A DNA stretch of 42,041 bases from Peribacillus huizhouensis (GCF_014138605.1 NZ_JACJHX010000023.1:1-42041), one strand, 5' to 3'; shown: positions 7,919 to 16,995, counted from the stretch's first letter. Notes: generated by a model from the letters alone, not told the origin. Program-made: numbers and translations.

Positions 7919-8674
7919 GTGGATTACATTTCACTGAAAGAAGTGGTGCTAAAGGTGAAACGGTGGCCTAAAGATACCATAGCGGCGGGTCGTCGTCATA
8001 CCGTTGGGCTTAAATCTGACGGAACGTTGTCGGCTGTGGGTGATAATAAATATGGCCAATGTGATGTAAACGGCTGGAGCGATATTGTGGCGGTCACGGC
8101 GGGGTGGCGTCGTACCATTGGGCTTAAATCGGATGGCACGGTGGTTGCATTGGGCCGAAATAATGAAGGTGAATGCGATGTAAGCGGCTGGCATGATATT
8201 GTGGCGGTCGCGGCGGGTGACTGGCATACCATCGGTCTTAAATTGGACGGAACGGTAACGGCTGTGGGTAATAATCGGTATCGCCAATGCAATGTAAGCA
8301 GCTGGAGCGATATTGTGGCGGTCGCGGCGGGCTATCTTCATACCATCGGTCTTAAATCGGACGGTACAGTGTCGGCTGTGGGTTTTAATAAACATCACCA
8401 ATGCGATGTAAGCGACTGGCGCAATATTGTGGCGATAGCAGTGGGTAGTAATCATACCATCGGCCTTAAATCGGACGGTACAGTGTCGGCTATGGGTTGG
8501 AATGAGTATGGCCAATGTAATGTAAGTGATTGGCGCGATATTGTGGCGATAGCGGCGGGTTGTACTCATACAGTCGGTCTTAAATCGGATGGCACGGTGG
8601 TGGCTGTGGGTGATAATGAATATGGCCAATGCGATGTAAGCGGCTGGTGCAGCATCCAACTGCCCGGCAATTAG
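7919..8674 (+). CDS. RCC1-repeat beta-propeller protein
   Basis: This 251-residue protein is made almost wholly of six RCC1-like repeats, each with HT(I/V)GLKSDGTV-A-G-N-YGQC-VS-W followed by DIVA(V/I)AAG. From the second repeat on, the unit is exactly 38 residues (114 bp), giving one blade per repeat. The protein ends in the seventh linker (VSGWCSIQLPGN). RCC1/BLIP-II-type propellers mediate protein-protein binding; no catalytic role is implied. The GTG start follows GAGGAGGT by 5 nt. No signal peptide or membrane segment is visible, so it may be cytosolic or may be a fragment of a larger surface protein. The GC content and codon choice (GCG, GGC, CGT) differ sharply from the AT-rich neighbours, which points to horizontal acquisition. 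Confidence 0.88.
   Translation: MDYISLKEVVLKVKRWPKDTIAAGRRHTVGLKSDGTLSAVGDNKYGQCDVNGWSDIVAVTAGWRRTIGLKSDGTVVALGRNNEGECDVSGWHDIVAVAAGDWHTIGLKLDGTVTAVGNNRYRQCNVSSWSDIVAVAAGYLHTIGLKSDGTVSAVGFNKHHQCDVSDWRNIVAIAVGSNHTIGLKSDGTVSAMGWNEYGQCNVSDWRDIVAIAAGCTHTVGLKSDGTVVAVGDNEYGQCDVSGWCSIQLPGN
7971..8650 (+). repeat. Tandem 114-bp coding repeats of the RCC1 gene
   Basis: The words GATATTGTGGCG or close variants start at 8081, 8195, 8309, 8423 and 8537, exactly 114 bp apart. A shorter first unit begins near 7971. Nucleotide identity between units is high, indicating recent duplication or homogenisation. Confidence 0.9.
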
Positions 8675-8744
8675 TTTTTAATAACAACAAACCAGAGAAT
8701 CACTGAACGAGTTAATGAGCATTGCTTCAGAAAAAAGGCTATTC

Positions 8745-8812
8745 CATTAAAGGGCACTTTTTTGTAAAAAGGATCAGCGCTAATTTTCATTTAAGGGCCA
8801 GATTATGGAACA
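8745..8812 (+). repeat. Dispersed intergenic repeat, copy 3
   Basis: TTAAAGGGCACTTTTTTG, then AGCGCTAATTTT, then TTAAGGGCCAGATTATGGAA. It lies between the RCC1 gene and the DinB-like gene. From 8675 to 8919 nothing else is recognisable. Confidence 0.7.
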
Positions 8813-8919
8813 AGTTTTTTGAACAGGGATGATTCGTATGAGAGGATTGCTTAATAAAGGAATTTTAAGGATGGTAACTGAATATTGGTTTTATAAAGAA
8901 ATTTAGGGGGAGTAGAAAT

Positions 8920-9381
8920 ATGCAAAAGGTAGTTGAGGGAATTAATCATTGGATAAAAAGATTACCAGAAGAGTACAACTCTATGTCTGAAAAAGAAATT
9001 TCTAATCGACCATTACCAAATAAATGGTCTAAAAAAGAGATTTTAGGACATCTATGTGACTCTGGGATAAATAATATCGAAAGGTTTATAAAAATACAAT
9101 ATGAAGAACCCGTGTATGTTGTTCAATCGTATAATCAAGACCAATGGGTAATGGTTCATAATTATCAAGATAGACCACTTGATGAAATAGTGAACCTTTT
9201 TCAGACATTAAATAAGCAAATTGTTAATATTGTTAAGAATATTCCTAACGAAAAGCTATCCAACCTTTGTGACATTGGAGATAATCAACATAAGACACTA
9301 GAGTGGCTTATACAAGATTATCTTGAGCATATGGAACACCATATTCACAATCAAATCTTAATTAAAAATTACGACTTATAA
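8920..9381 (+). CDS. DinB-like (DinB/YfiT superfamily) putative metalloenzyme
   Basis: This 153-residue protein has the four-helix-bundle DinB signature. The early motif is PLPNKWSKKEILGHLCDS with His44, and a late HxxxH falls in DYLEHMEHHIHNQ (His137 and His141). The three histidines normally hold a divalent metal. Members include damage-inducible proteins and thiol transferases using bacillithiol or mycothiol, but this protein's substrate is unknown. The ATG follows TTAGGGGGAGTAGAAAT. The size is normal for the family and the frame is intact. Dispersed repeats lie on both sides, so it is a monocistronic unit in the accessory region. Confidence 0.8.
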   Translation: MQKVVEGINHWIKRLPEEYNSMSEKEISNRPLPNKWSKKEILGHLCDSGINNIERFIKIQYEEPVYVVQSYNQDQWVMVHNYQDRPLDEIVNLFQTLNKQIVNIVKNIPNEKLSNLCDIGDNQHKTLEWLIQDYLEHMEHHIHNQILIKNYDL

Positions 9382-9390
9382 TTTAGTTCT

Positions 9391-9464
9391 TATTCAAGTA
9401 AAGGGCGCAATTCTTGAAGAGGAATTGTGTCTTTTTCAGTAATCGGGCCAGATTGTGGAATAAT
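9391..9464 (+). repeat. Dispersed intergenic repeat, copy 4
   Basis: AGTAAAGGGCGCAATTCTTG, then GGAATTGTGTC pairing with GGCGCAATTC (with mismatches), then the tail TAATCGGGCCAGATTGTGGA. This is one of the best-preserved copies. Confidence 0.75.
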
Positions 9465-9532
9465 ACCCGTCTATTAAATTGGATATTTATGTTAAAATAA
9501 AAATGACATTTTATATTATTGTAGGAACATGA

Positions 9533-9664
9533 ATGCGAATTTCACTTTTAGGAATTTCCATTTCACTTTTAGGAATAGCACTTATACTAACATCAAGCGG
9601 TTCAGCAACTTCATTTGGACTTTTGGTTTCATTTTTAGGCTTAGTAGTTTCTCTTACTTCTTGA
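9533..9664 (+). CDS. 43-residue hydrophobic membrane peptide
   Basis: This frame is too short for most gene finders. It starts MRISLLGISISLLGIALILT, continues with a Ser/Gly/Thr-rich loop (SSGSATS), and ends with a second hydrophobic stretch FGLLVSFLGLVVSLTS. The ATG follows GTAGGA by about 6 nt. The segment ISLLGIS-ISLLGIA is an internal tandem repeat. The pattern of two short membrane helices with a tiny hinge, and a sequence free of charge apart from Arg2, is protein-like rather than random. It may be a small membrane protein or a type I toxin-like peptide. No family is named with confidence. The rest of 9382-9860 holds only repeats. Confidence 0.5.
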   Translation: MRISLLGISISLLGIALILTSSGSATSFGLLVSFLGLVVSLTS

Positions 9665-9694
9665 TTTCTAAAAGAATGAACTAAATTCTTACTT

Positions 9695-9731
9695 TACTTC
9701 ACTAAAGGGCGCTTTGATTCAACAGCGTGAC
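9695..9731 (+). repeat. Dispersed intergenic repeat, copy 5 (partial)
   Basis: CTTCACTAAAGGGCGCTTTG is followed by ATTCAACAGCGTG. Only the first half of the element is present. Confidence 0.55.
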
Positions 9732-9860
9732 CACCAATTTGATGGTCTTTTCAATGTACGAAAATATACAAAATCATCCATTCGGAAAAAGGATTTGCTA
9801 AGATAATAACGGGTTTCTAATCAAACCAATAAAAATTGGTTCTATTTGATGGAGGTTATT

Positions 9861-10310
9861 ATGCTATATGAAAGATTAAGTAAACATATAAAAGATTACC
9901 CAAAATTGAATGAAGTTTGTCAAGCCATGATTCGTGAAGAATATTTTATAACAAATATATCCACAACTTCTATGTCTCCTGTACACCAACTTGATTTTAC
10001 AAGTATAGAGGTTGGAATGGAAAATCACGATGAGGAAAGAATTTTACTAATTTTCACTGAGGGAATAGTCAATTCTATGAGAGTTGAAAAAGTTCCTACT
10101 ACAAATGAAAAAATTCATCCGAATATACTATTGAATAAAGAGATTATTCACAATAAGACCTTCAAAAAAAGAGCATTTGGTGGCTATGATATTGATGAAG
10201 TAAACGGTTTTTTAGACCTGATATAAAAGGATTGCAGATTTATTGAAGAGGGATTATTAAAAGAAATTAAAATGCTCAAGGAAGACATGAAGAAATTAAG
10301 GGGACATTAG
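9861..10310 (+). pseudogene. DivIVA-motif protein interrupted by an in-frame stop
   Basis: Translation from the ATG at 9861 (5 nt after GGAGG) gives 121 residues before a TAA at 10224-10226. The first 85 residues are unrecognised. Residues about 95-121 (IHNKTFKKRAFGGYDIDEVN, then GFLDLI) match the N-terminal membrane-binding motif of DivIVA/GpsB proteins. After the TAA the same frame continues as a typical coiled coil (KDCRFIEEGLLKEIKMLKED, then MKKLRGH) to TAG at 10308-10310. So one 149-codon gene appears to have a single nonsense codon. The arrangement, with an unknown domain in front of a DivIVA motif, is unusual. The truncated product might still be made, but it lacks the coiled coil needed for assembly. 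Confidence 0.7.
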
Positions 10311-10394
10311 AAATAAATGCCCGTTCTTCAACTAACAGGTAGCTTTAGTGAAAGAAGAATTTGCATAAAACACCTCTTTTTTTTGCAGCTACCA

Positions 10395-10526
10395 GGCTTC
10401 TTCAGAAGCCGAAAATGTTGATGAATCAACATTGTATAAAATCATGTATAAACGATAAAAACGATAAAAACGGACGATTCGGAACCCCTTGAGTACCAAG
10501 GGGTTTTATGTTTCGGAAGTTCCGAA
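10395..10526. other. Cluster of four hairpins, including a terminator at 10483-10508
   Basis: GGCTTCT/AGAAGCC (10395-10410), AATGTTGA/TCAACATT (10414-10433), AACCCCTTG/CAAGGGGTT followed by TTAT (10483-10508) and TTCGGAA/TTCCGAA (10512-10526) follow one another. The third is a plausible Rho-independent terminator. A copy of ACGATAAAAACGATAAAAAC direct repeats lies between. The stretch 10311-10677 holds no protein gene. A degenerate repeat piece (CTTCAACTAACAGGTAGCTT) lies at 10325-10345. Confidence 0.5.
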
Positions 10527-10677
10527 AATTGTGATTATGATAACTAGATTTGTATATCATATACATTCCTCGACTCTCCCAAGGAAAAGAATGTTACAGT
10601 TAGAAAGAAGATTGGTTGAAAGACATCCAGGTCCAGAAAATAGAGAAAGATAGCATGGGAAAAGGAGTAGAAGATAG

Positions 10678-11088
10678 ATGGATGATAAATGTTACATTAC
10701 ATTTGGATCTCAAATGGGTGACCGATATTCCGCAGAGGCTGTACAACCACATCTCATTGACCTAAGGTAATTATTAGAGAAGCATTGTAATAAAATATAT
10801 TCACCACAGCTAGATGAATTTGCACCTATTTTGCGAGTGGATGGAGTCATTTGTTTTTTTGAGTTTGAAGGTTGTGAAAAATTAAGATTATATAAGAAAC
10901 AAAGATATATTACTGTAGATATCGGAATGCCAAAAAGTAAGTGGCAAAATAAATCATCCATTGAGATATAAAAGTATCTAATCGATTCTTTAGAAGAAGC
11001 ATTAAACTTATTTGTAAAAAGAATAACAAAAGGATCTCCAATCGAAGATCCTTTTGTTATTGCCGATAAGAGTCTTTATGTAAACTAG
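10678..11088 (+). pseudogene. Unrecognised small protein gene with two in-frame stops
   Basis: From the ATG at 10678 (upstream AAAGGAG) one frame reads MDDKCYITFGSQMGDRYSAE, a stop TAA at 10768, LLEKHCNKIYSPQLDEFAPI through FEFEGCEKLRLYKKQRYITV to KWQNKSSIEI, a stop TAA at 10969, and KYLIDSLEEALNLFVKRITK. Both sides of each stop look like one continuous protein. The fold would be alpha/beta with a C-terminal helix. The size and the position near a toxin remnant would fit an immunity-type protein, but no family is recognised. The last 20 codons run into a large hairpin, so the original end may have been near 11025. Confidence 0.55.
11023..11060. terminator. Long perfect hairpin, probable terminator
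   Basis: ATAACAAAAGGATCT (11023-11037) and AGATCCTTTTGTTAT (11046-11060) form a 15-bp perfect stem with an 8-nt loop. Reading + the stem itself supplies TTTTG, so termination would be moderate. Confidence 0.55.
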
Positions 11089-11213
11089 ATTTGTATAAAT
11101 TATTCATTTGATACTTAAAGAAAAGAATTGATAAAAAGGTGAAAAATAGACTTATATCGAATATGTAATAAACTTTGAAAGTAATCAGTCATTTTAAAAG
11201 GGAGAGAAAAATA

Positions 11214-11882
11214 ATGTCTCAATCACTAATCTTTGATATGGATGGAACGCTATTTCAGACAGATAAAATATTAGAATTATCACTTGATGATACTTTTAAC
11301 CATTTACGGTCACTAAATAAATGGGATACAGTAACCCCTATTGATAAATACCGTGAAATTATGGGTGTACCTTTACCAAAAGTATGGGAAACTTTGTTAC
11401 CTAATCATTCCATAGAAGTAAGAGAACAAACAGATACTTATTTTTTGGAAAGATTAGTTGAGAATATAAAAAGTGGGAAAGGTGCTTTATATCCCAATGT
11501 AAAGGAAGTTTTCAGTAATTTAAAAGAGAATAATTGTTCAATATACATAGCAAGTAATGGTTTAACGGAATATTTAAAAGCAATTGTGAGTTATTATAAT
11601 TTGGATAATTGGGTTACTGAAACATTTAGTATCCAACAAATTGAATCGTTGAATAAATCAGACTTAGTTCAGAGTATTATAAAAAAATATGACATTACCA
11701 ATGGAGTAGTAGTTGGAGATCGCCTATCAGATATAAATGCAGCTAAAGATAATGGTTTAGTTTCAATAGGGTGTAATTTTGATTTTGCACAAGAAGATGA
11801 ACTTTCTCAGGCTGATATGGTAATTGATGACTTAATTGAACTACAAACAAAATTACCTAAATTAAATAAAATAGCTTATTGA
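11214..11882 (+). CDS. HAD-superfamily phosphatase (phosphoglycolate phosphatase-like)
   Basis: This 222-residue haloacid-dehalogenase hydrolase has motif I LIFDMDGTLF (nucleophile Asp8 and general acid Asp10), motif II IASNG, and motif IV VVVGDRLSDINAAKDNG with the acidic metal ligands. Insertion of a helical cap between motifs I and II is typical of the Gph/beta-phosphoglucomutase subclass. I choose the ATG at 11214, 9 nt after AGGGAGAG. The TTG at 11175 has no ribosome site. Its substrate is a small phosphate ester that cannot be specified from sequence. It stands alone between hairpins. Confidence 0.85.
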   Translation: MSQSLIFDMDGTLFQTDKILELSLDDTFNHLRSLNKWDTVTPIDKYREIMGVPLPKVWETLLPNHSIEVREQTDTYFLERLVENIKSGKGALYPNVKEVFSNLKENNCSIYIASNGLTEYLKAIVSYYNLDNWVTETFSIQQIESLNKSDLVQSIIKKYDITNGVVVGDRLSDINAAKDNGLVSIGCNFDFAQEDELSQADMVIDDLIELQTKLPKLNKIAY

Positions 11883-11933
11883 ACAGGGGGCTTTTTTTAA
11901 CATCTGTGGATTCTATACCTTACATATCAATCT

Positions 11934-12004
11934 TCCAGAATAGGGCGCGATTCTTCAATAAAGAAGATCGCTTTTTTCCGTTATAGGGCCATTTAATTGG
12001 AGAA
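11934..12004 (+). repeat. Dispersed intergenic repeat, copy 6
   Basis: ATAGGGCGCGATTCTTCAAT, then AAGAAGATCGCTTTTTTCCG, then TTATAGGGCCATTTAATTGG. GCGATTCTT pairs with AAGAA-TCGC as an imperfect hairpin ending in T6, so it may also terminate the HAD gene. Confidence 0.75.
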
Positions 12005-12057
12005 AAGATGAGCAACAACTTTCCTTTCTATAAAAATGTTTTACTAAACGAAAATAA

Positions 12058-12088
12058 GAAAAACCGGGCAAAGCCACCTGGTTTTTCT
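12058..12088. terminator. Bidirectional terminator between convergent genes
   Basis: GAAAAACC and GGTTTTTC, extended inward by GGG/CCT pairs, form a stem with A and T tracts on the two sides. It sits between the + strand HAD gene and the - strand membrane-protein gene. Confidence 0.75.
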
Positions 12089-12120
12089 AGTTGTAAGTTC
12101 TATTTGTGGAAAATGTACAT

Positions 12121-12831
12121 TTATTTGTTATTCTCTAAAATACTGCGAATTTTATCTGAATAAGTTCTGTCTAAAGAAGCAAAGGTATATTTGAAATTGG
12201 ACATACTGGATTTTTTTGGAACACCCATGTCAACCCATTGCCGGTCGAGTTTTGCAAGAATAAACCGGAAGTCTGCTTCATCATTATCATCTTCATTGAT
12301 AATAATTGGACTTACTCCGTTATCTCCCAAATCAATTTTTGTATTGCCTTTTAATTCTATGATGTAATAAAAGTCACCTTTTGTGGGACCAAAGAATTGT
12401 TTTTTTCCATAAATGCCTGTGGTAATGTTAGTAATATTATTGAAGCTGTATTGCTTTCCTTGAGGTACTAGGAAAGAATGGTTAATAATTTTATTTTTAG
12501 TAACAACCGCCACATCCGTGACAATAGCATAAAACAATATAATGTTAACTATGCAGAAAATGGGAAATACTGTTCTGCGATGTTTTTTAAAAAATCCAGA
12601 AAACCATTTTCTTAAATCTTTATTAAGAAGAAGGATAAGGCTAAACATTAGGTAAAACTCATATATAAAAATAAACTTTGATGCGGGAGATTTAAAAATC
12701 CACAAAAGGGAATTATCAGGAACAAATAATTTTTCTTGAATAAATGAAATGAATGTCACAATGGCTAGGAATAAAATAAGCACAGCAATTATACCGAATA
12801 AGCCCAATAAGATTGATTTTAACGCTTTCAA
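12121..12831 (-). CDS. Membrane protein of unknown function
   Basis: This 236-residue protein has three clear hydrophobic helices (about residues 7-30, 50-70 and 88-110) followed by a soluble domain of about 120 residues (KIINHSFLVPQGKQYSFNNI to the end, rich in Asp, Asn and Lys). The soluble part contains GDFYYIIELKGNTKIDLGD and RQWVDMGVPKK, which suggest a beta-rich domain. No family was recognised. It is convergent with the HAD gene and has no operon partner. The start ATG at 12831 is the first in frame; the upstream sequence lacks a strong ribosome site. Confidence 0.75.
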   Translation of the reverse strand: MKALKSILLGLFGIIAVLILFLAIVTFISFIQEKLFVPDNSLLWIFKSPASKFIFIYEFYLMFSLILLLNKDLRKWFSGFFKKHRRTVFPIFCIVNIILFYAIVTDVAVVTKNKIINHSFLVPQGKQYSFNNITNITTGIYGKKQFFGPTKGDFYYIIELKGNTKIDLGDNGVSPIIINEDDNDEADFRFILAKLDRQWVDMGVPKKSSMSNFKYTFASLDRTYSDKIRSILENNK

Positions 12832-13120
12832 TAAATACGGCCCCCAACTTGTCCATTTGTTTGATAAGGTATTGCATTTAATATTATAGTGTAAATTATG
12901 GGCTTTGTAGATGGGAATCAGAGATTTTCATTTCTTTTTAATCAAACTTTATCCAAAGCGACATAAGAGTTGTATGGAGATATCGGGTACTGTTCCTTAG
13001 CAGATTATAGAGATAACATATACGGTCAGTTTTGTTTATAGTTGTGTGTTCTATTATCCAATACCTGTTGGAATTGATGCTTTAAGTAAAAGACTTCTGT
13101 TTTTTGTTGAGGAAGATTAT
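12832..13120. other. Intergenic stretch with a possible decayed gene tail
   Basis: No intact gene is present. Reading +, 12970-13137 contains gene-like pieces in two frames: GDIGYCSLADYRDNIYGQF, then YYPIPVGIDALSKRLLFFVE and EDYKKVH-stop. They suggest a frameshifted gene tail running into the terminator at 13121. This is weak evidence. Confidence 0.3.
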
Positions 13121-13162
13121 AAAAAGGTGCATTAATCCGGGAGTGGATTAATGCACCTTTTT
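13121..13162. terminator. Strong bidirectional terminator
   Basis: AAAAAGGTGCATTAATCC (13121-13138) and GGATTAATGCACCTTTTT (13145-13162) form a perfect 18-bp stem with a 6-nt loop and A/T tracts at both ends. It can serve the AraC-type gene from the right and whatever lies to its left. Confidence 0.9.
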
Positions 13163-13216
13163 ATATTATTTAAAGTGTAACTGCCACTATAATTTAGTAC
13201 ATAGAATGAACCCCCG

Positions 13217-14134
13217 TCAAGCTTTTACCCTTTGGTCATATTGCTCTCTCAGGCGCTTTATATCTTCTTTTGGTGGTAGACCAAACATGCGCGAATATTC
13301 ACGGCTGAATTGTGATGGACTTTCATAACCCACCCGGAATGCAACATCTGCTGCATCTGCTGATTTGGATAATAACAGGCTTCGGGCTTCTTGAAGTCTC
13401 AGTTGTTTTTGGAATTGAATTGGACTCATCGCGGTTACCTCTTTAAAGTGCCGATGAAGTGAAGAAACACTCATATTTACTATTTCCGCAAGTTCCTCAA
13501 TCTTAAAAGACTTTTCATAGTTGTTCATGATATGTTCAATCACATCACTGATTTGATGGGTAGAACTTCCTTTTATTGCTATTTGTTTCAGCATCCCCCC
13601 ATGTTCTACTTGCAGAACCCTATAGATGATTTCTTTTACGATTAGAGGAGCAAGTACCTTGATGTCTTCCGGAGTATCTAGCAAACGAGCTAATCTTGTT
13701 ACCGGCTCTAGCAAAGATGGCTCTATTTTGCTGACATACATACCTCGTTTAGCATTTTCCTTCTTGTCATCTCCCATTTGGAATTCACGTAACACCTCTA
13801 ATATTTCACTCGTTGTGAATTCCAGTTTGAGAGCCAGATAAGGAACTTCGGGAGAAGCTTCAGTAACTTGTCCGGCAATTGGCAAGTTAACAGATGCAAC
13901 AAGGTAATTGGCAGGACCGTATACATAGCTCTCCTGTGCCAGTAATACCTCCTTCCTACCTTGAACGATAATGCATAATGAAGGCTTGTAAACTCCGTAA
14001 TTTGGACCTGTAATATCAGAGAAACGAGAGAAAGATAAAGAAGGAATAGTAGTAGCATAAGAACCGTCCTTGCCTGTGTACCTCTCAATAAGTTGGGTGA
14101 GTTCAGCTCGCTGTTTATCGATTTGTTCGGACAT
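13217..14134 (-). CDS. AraC-family transcriptional regulator (AraC_N type)
   Basis: This 305-residue regulator has an N-terminal cupin-like AraC_N domain (about residues 15-170, with CIIVQGRKEVLLAQESYVYG) and a C-terminal double helix-turn-helix (about 200-300: FKIEELAEIVNMSVSSLHRH and ADAADVAFRVGYESPSQFSR). I choose the ATG at 14134 (MSEQIDKQRAEL), preceded 5 nt upstream by AAGAGG. A start at 14167 adds 11 unlikely residues. It is divergent from two aldo/keto reductase genes, the usual setting for YqhC-like activators that respond to reactive aldehydes and switch on reductases. That role here is an inference. Confidence 0.9.
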   Translation of the reverse strand: MSEQIDKQRAELTQLIERYTGKDGSYATTIPSLSFSRFSDITGPNYGVYKPSLCIIVQGRKEVLLAQESYVYGPANYLVASVNLPIAGQVTEASPEVPYLALKLEFTTSEILEVLREFQMGDDKKENAKRGMYVSKIEPSLLEPVTRLARLLDTPEDIKVLAPLIVKEIIYRVLQVEHGGMLKQIAIKGSSTHQISDVIEHIMNNYEKSFKIEELAEIVNMSVSSLHRHFKEVTAMSPIQFQKQLRLQEARSLLLSKSADAADVAFRVGYESPSQFSREYSRMFGLPPKEDIKRLREQYDQRVKA

Positions 14135-14204
14135 AAAAACCTCTTGTGTCCTTATTTTTAGTTCCATACTATTACATATTCCCCCAGAATGTAAGTAATG
14201 TGAG

Positions 14205-14249
14205 AGGATTAGGCAATATTTTGGTAGGATTAGTATAAGGGTTTCTTAT
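14205..14249 (+). promoter_or_regulatory. Probable AraC-type tandem operator and reductase promoter
   Basis: AGGATTAG occurs at 14205-14212 and 14226-14233 in the same orientation, 21 bp (two helical turns) apart. This is the spacing used by AraC-family activators at paired half-sites. The downstream copy lies just after TTGGTA (14221-14226), a -35-like hexamer that has TCTTAT at 14244-14249 as -10. This places the regulator against the -35 region of the reductase genes. Confidence 0.5.
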
Positions 14250-14309
14250 TTTTTATTGCATAATAAGGGAGTCACAGTTTTTTATTCTTACATCTCCACA
14301 ATAGGTTAA

Positions 14310-16189
<1,880 letters not shown>

Positions 16190-16214
16190 TGCTTTGATTC
16201 CATCTGAACAAGAA

Positions 16215-16251
16215 AAGTCGATATCCTTCCAGGAACATCGGCTTGTTTTCT
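16215..16251 (+). terminator. Terminator after the intact aldo/keto reductase
   Basis: AAGTCGAT (16215-16222) and ATCGGCTT (16237-16244) pair, with one G-U, around an inner TCCT/AGGA stem. GTTTTCTC follows. Confidence 0.55.
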
Positions 16252-16298
16252 CGGAATACAATTAGTTTATTAAGGGAGGTTAGTTGAACAAGAAAAAT

Positions 16299-16328
16299 AA
16301 AAAGCATTCTATATTGAATGCTTTTTAT
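16299..16328. terminator. Bidirectional terminator at the 3' end of the YczE-like gene
   Basis: AAAAAGCATTC and GAATGCTTTTT with a 6-nt loop form a perfect 11-bp stem with T/A tracts. It overlaps the last codons of the - strand gene. Confidence 0.75.
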
Positions 16329-16953
16329 TTTTATCATAATTTGATGATGAGCTAGAGTGTGTTAATATGCGGTCTAATGTTTTTCCGGTAAATGGCATAA
16401 AGGAATTAAGTATTAGCCCCCCTAAACAAACGGTTAATAAAGTTCCAACACCAATTGGTCCATTAAAAATCATTGCCATTATCAAGAATACGAGGTAAAT
16501 GAATGTTCTCGAAAAAAAAATATTTGTTCTAGTTAATTCTTGTATAATTAATGTTAATCGGTCAACTGGAATCGGTGCAAAATTTGTGTGTAAATATGTT
16601 GCAGTTCCTAATCCCATAACAACTAAGCCGATTCCAAAACAAACTACTTTGCTATACCATAGATCTGGTGTTATCAAATTGTGCAATAGAAAAAGCCACA
16701 TATCAATACCAATCCCCGTTATAAATGCTGTTAACAACCCCAAAACCTCTGGTCTTTGTCTTTTTAAAAGTGAATTACAACATATCAATATTAAAGCTAT
16801 TATTACTTCCCAACTTCCCACAGTAAGCCCCACATTTATGGACAGTCCTACTAAAAGTGCATCAAAAGGTGAAGTTCCAAGGTCTGATTGTATTGTGAAA
16901 GAAATACCAAGGGTTAATATTAAAATTCCTAATACAAAAAAAACATATTTCAC
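16309..16953 (-). CDS. YczE/YitT-like integral membrane protein
   Basis: This 214-residue protein has about five membrane helices. Family-typical stretches are LGISFTIQSDLGTSPFDALL near the N-terminus, FITGIGIDMWLFLL, and HTNFAPIPVDRLTLIIQELT. In Bacillus subtilis YczE influences bacillaene/surfactin-type production by an unknown route; no function can be assigned here. The start is GTG (16953), preceded by AGAGGTCGAGTAAA on the - strand. It is divergent from a marR-type gene and the two share a 111-bp region with two matching palindromes, so it is probably the regulated target of that repressor. Confidence 0.82.
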   Translation of the reverse strand: MKYVFFVLGILILTLGISFTIQSDLGTSPFDALLVGLSINVGLTVGSWEVIIALILICCNSLLKRQRPEVLGLLTAFITGIGIDMWLFLLHNLITPDLWYSKVVCFGIGLVVMGLGTATYLHTNFAPIPVDRLTLIIQELTRTNIFFSRTFIYLVFLIMAMIFNGPIGVGTLLTVCLGGLILNSFMPFTGKTLDRILTHSSSSSNYDKNKKHSI

Positions 16954-16975
16954 TTTACTCGACCTCTTTTCATTT

Positions 16976-16995
16976 TTTGTTGCAAACGCAACAAA
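16976..16995. promoter_or_regulatory. Palindromic operator 1 (YczE-like gene side)
   Basis: TTTGTTGC-AAAC-GCAACAAA is a perfect 8-bp inverted repeat with a 4-bp spacer, centred 32 bp upstream of the YczE-like gene's GTG. It matches operator 2 in both half-sites and spacer length. Confidence 0.7.

Noticed and set aside
8081..8650. CRISPR-like regular repeats
   Set aside because: The 114-bp periodicity is coding (38 residues), with no unique spacers and no cas genes nearby.
7949..8659. 236-codon open frame on the - strand inside the RCC1 gene
   Set aside because: It is a shadow created by the 114-bp repeats and GC-rich codons. The + strand frame has RCC1 motifs and a ribosome site; the reverse frame has neither.
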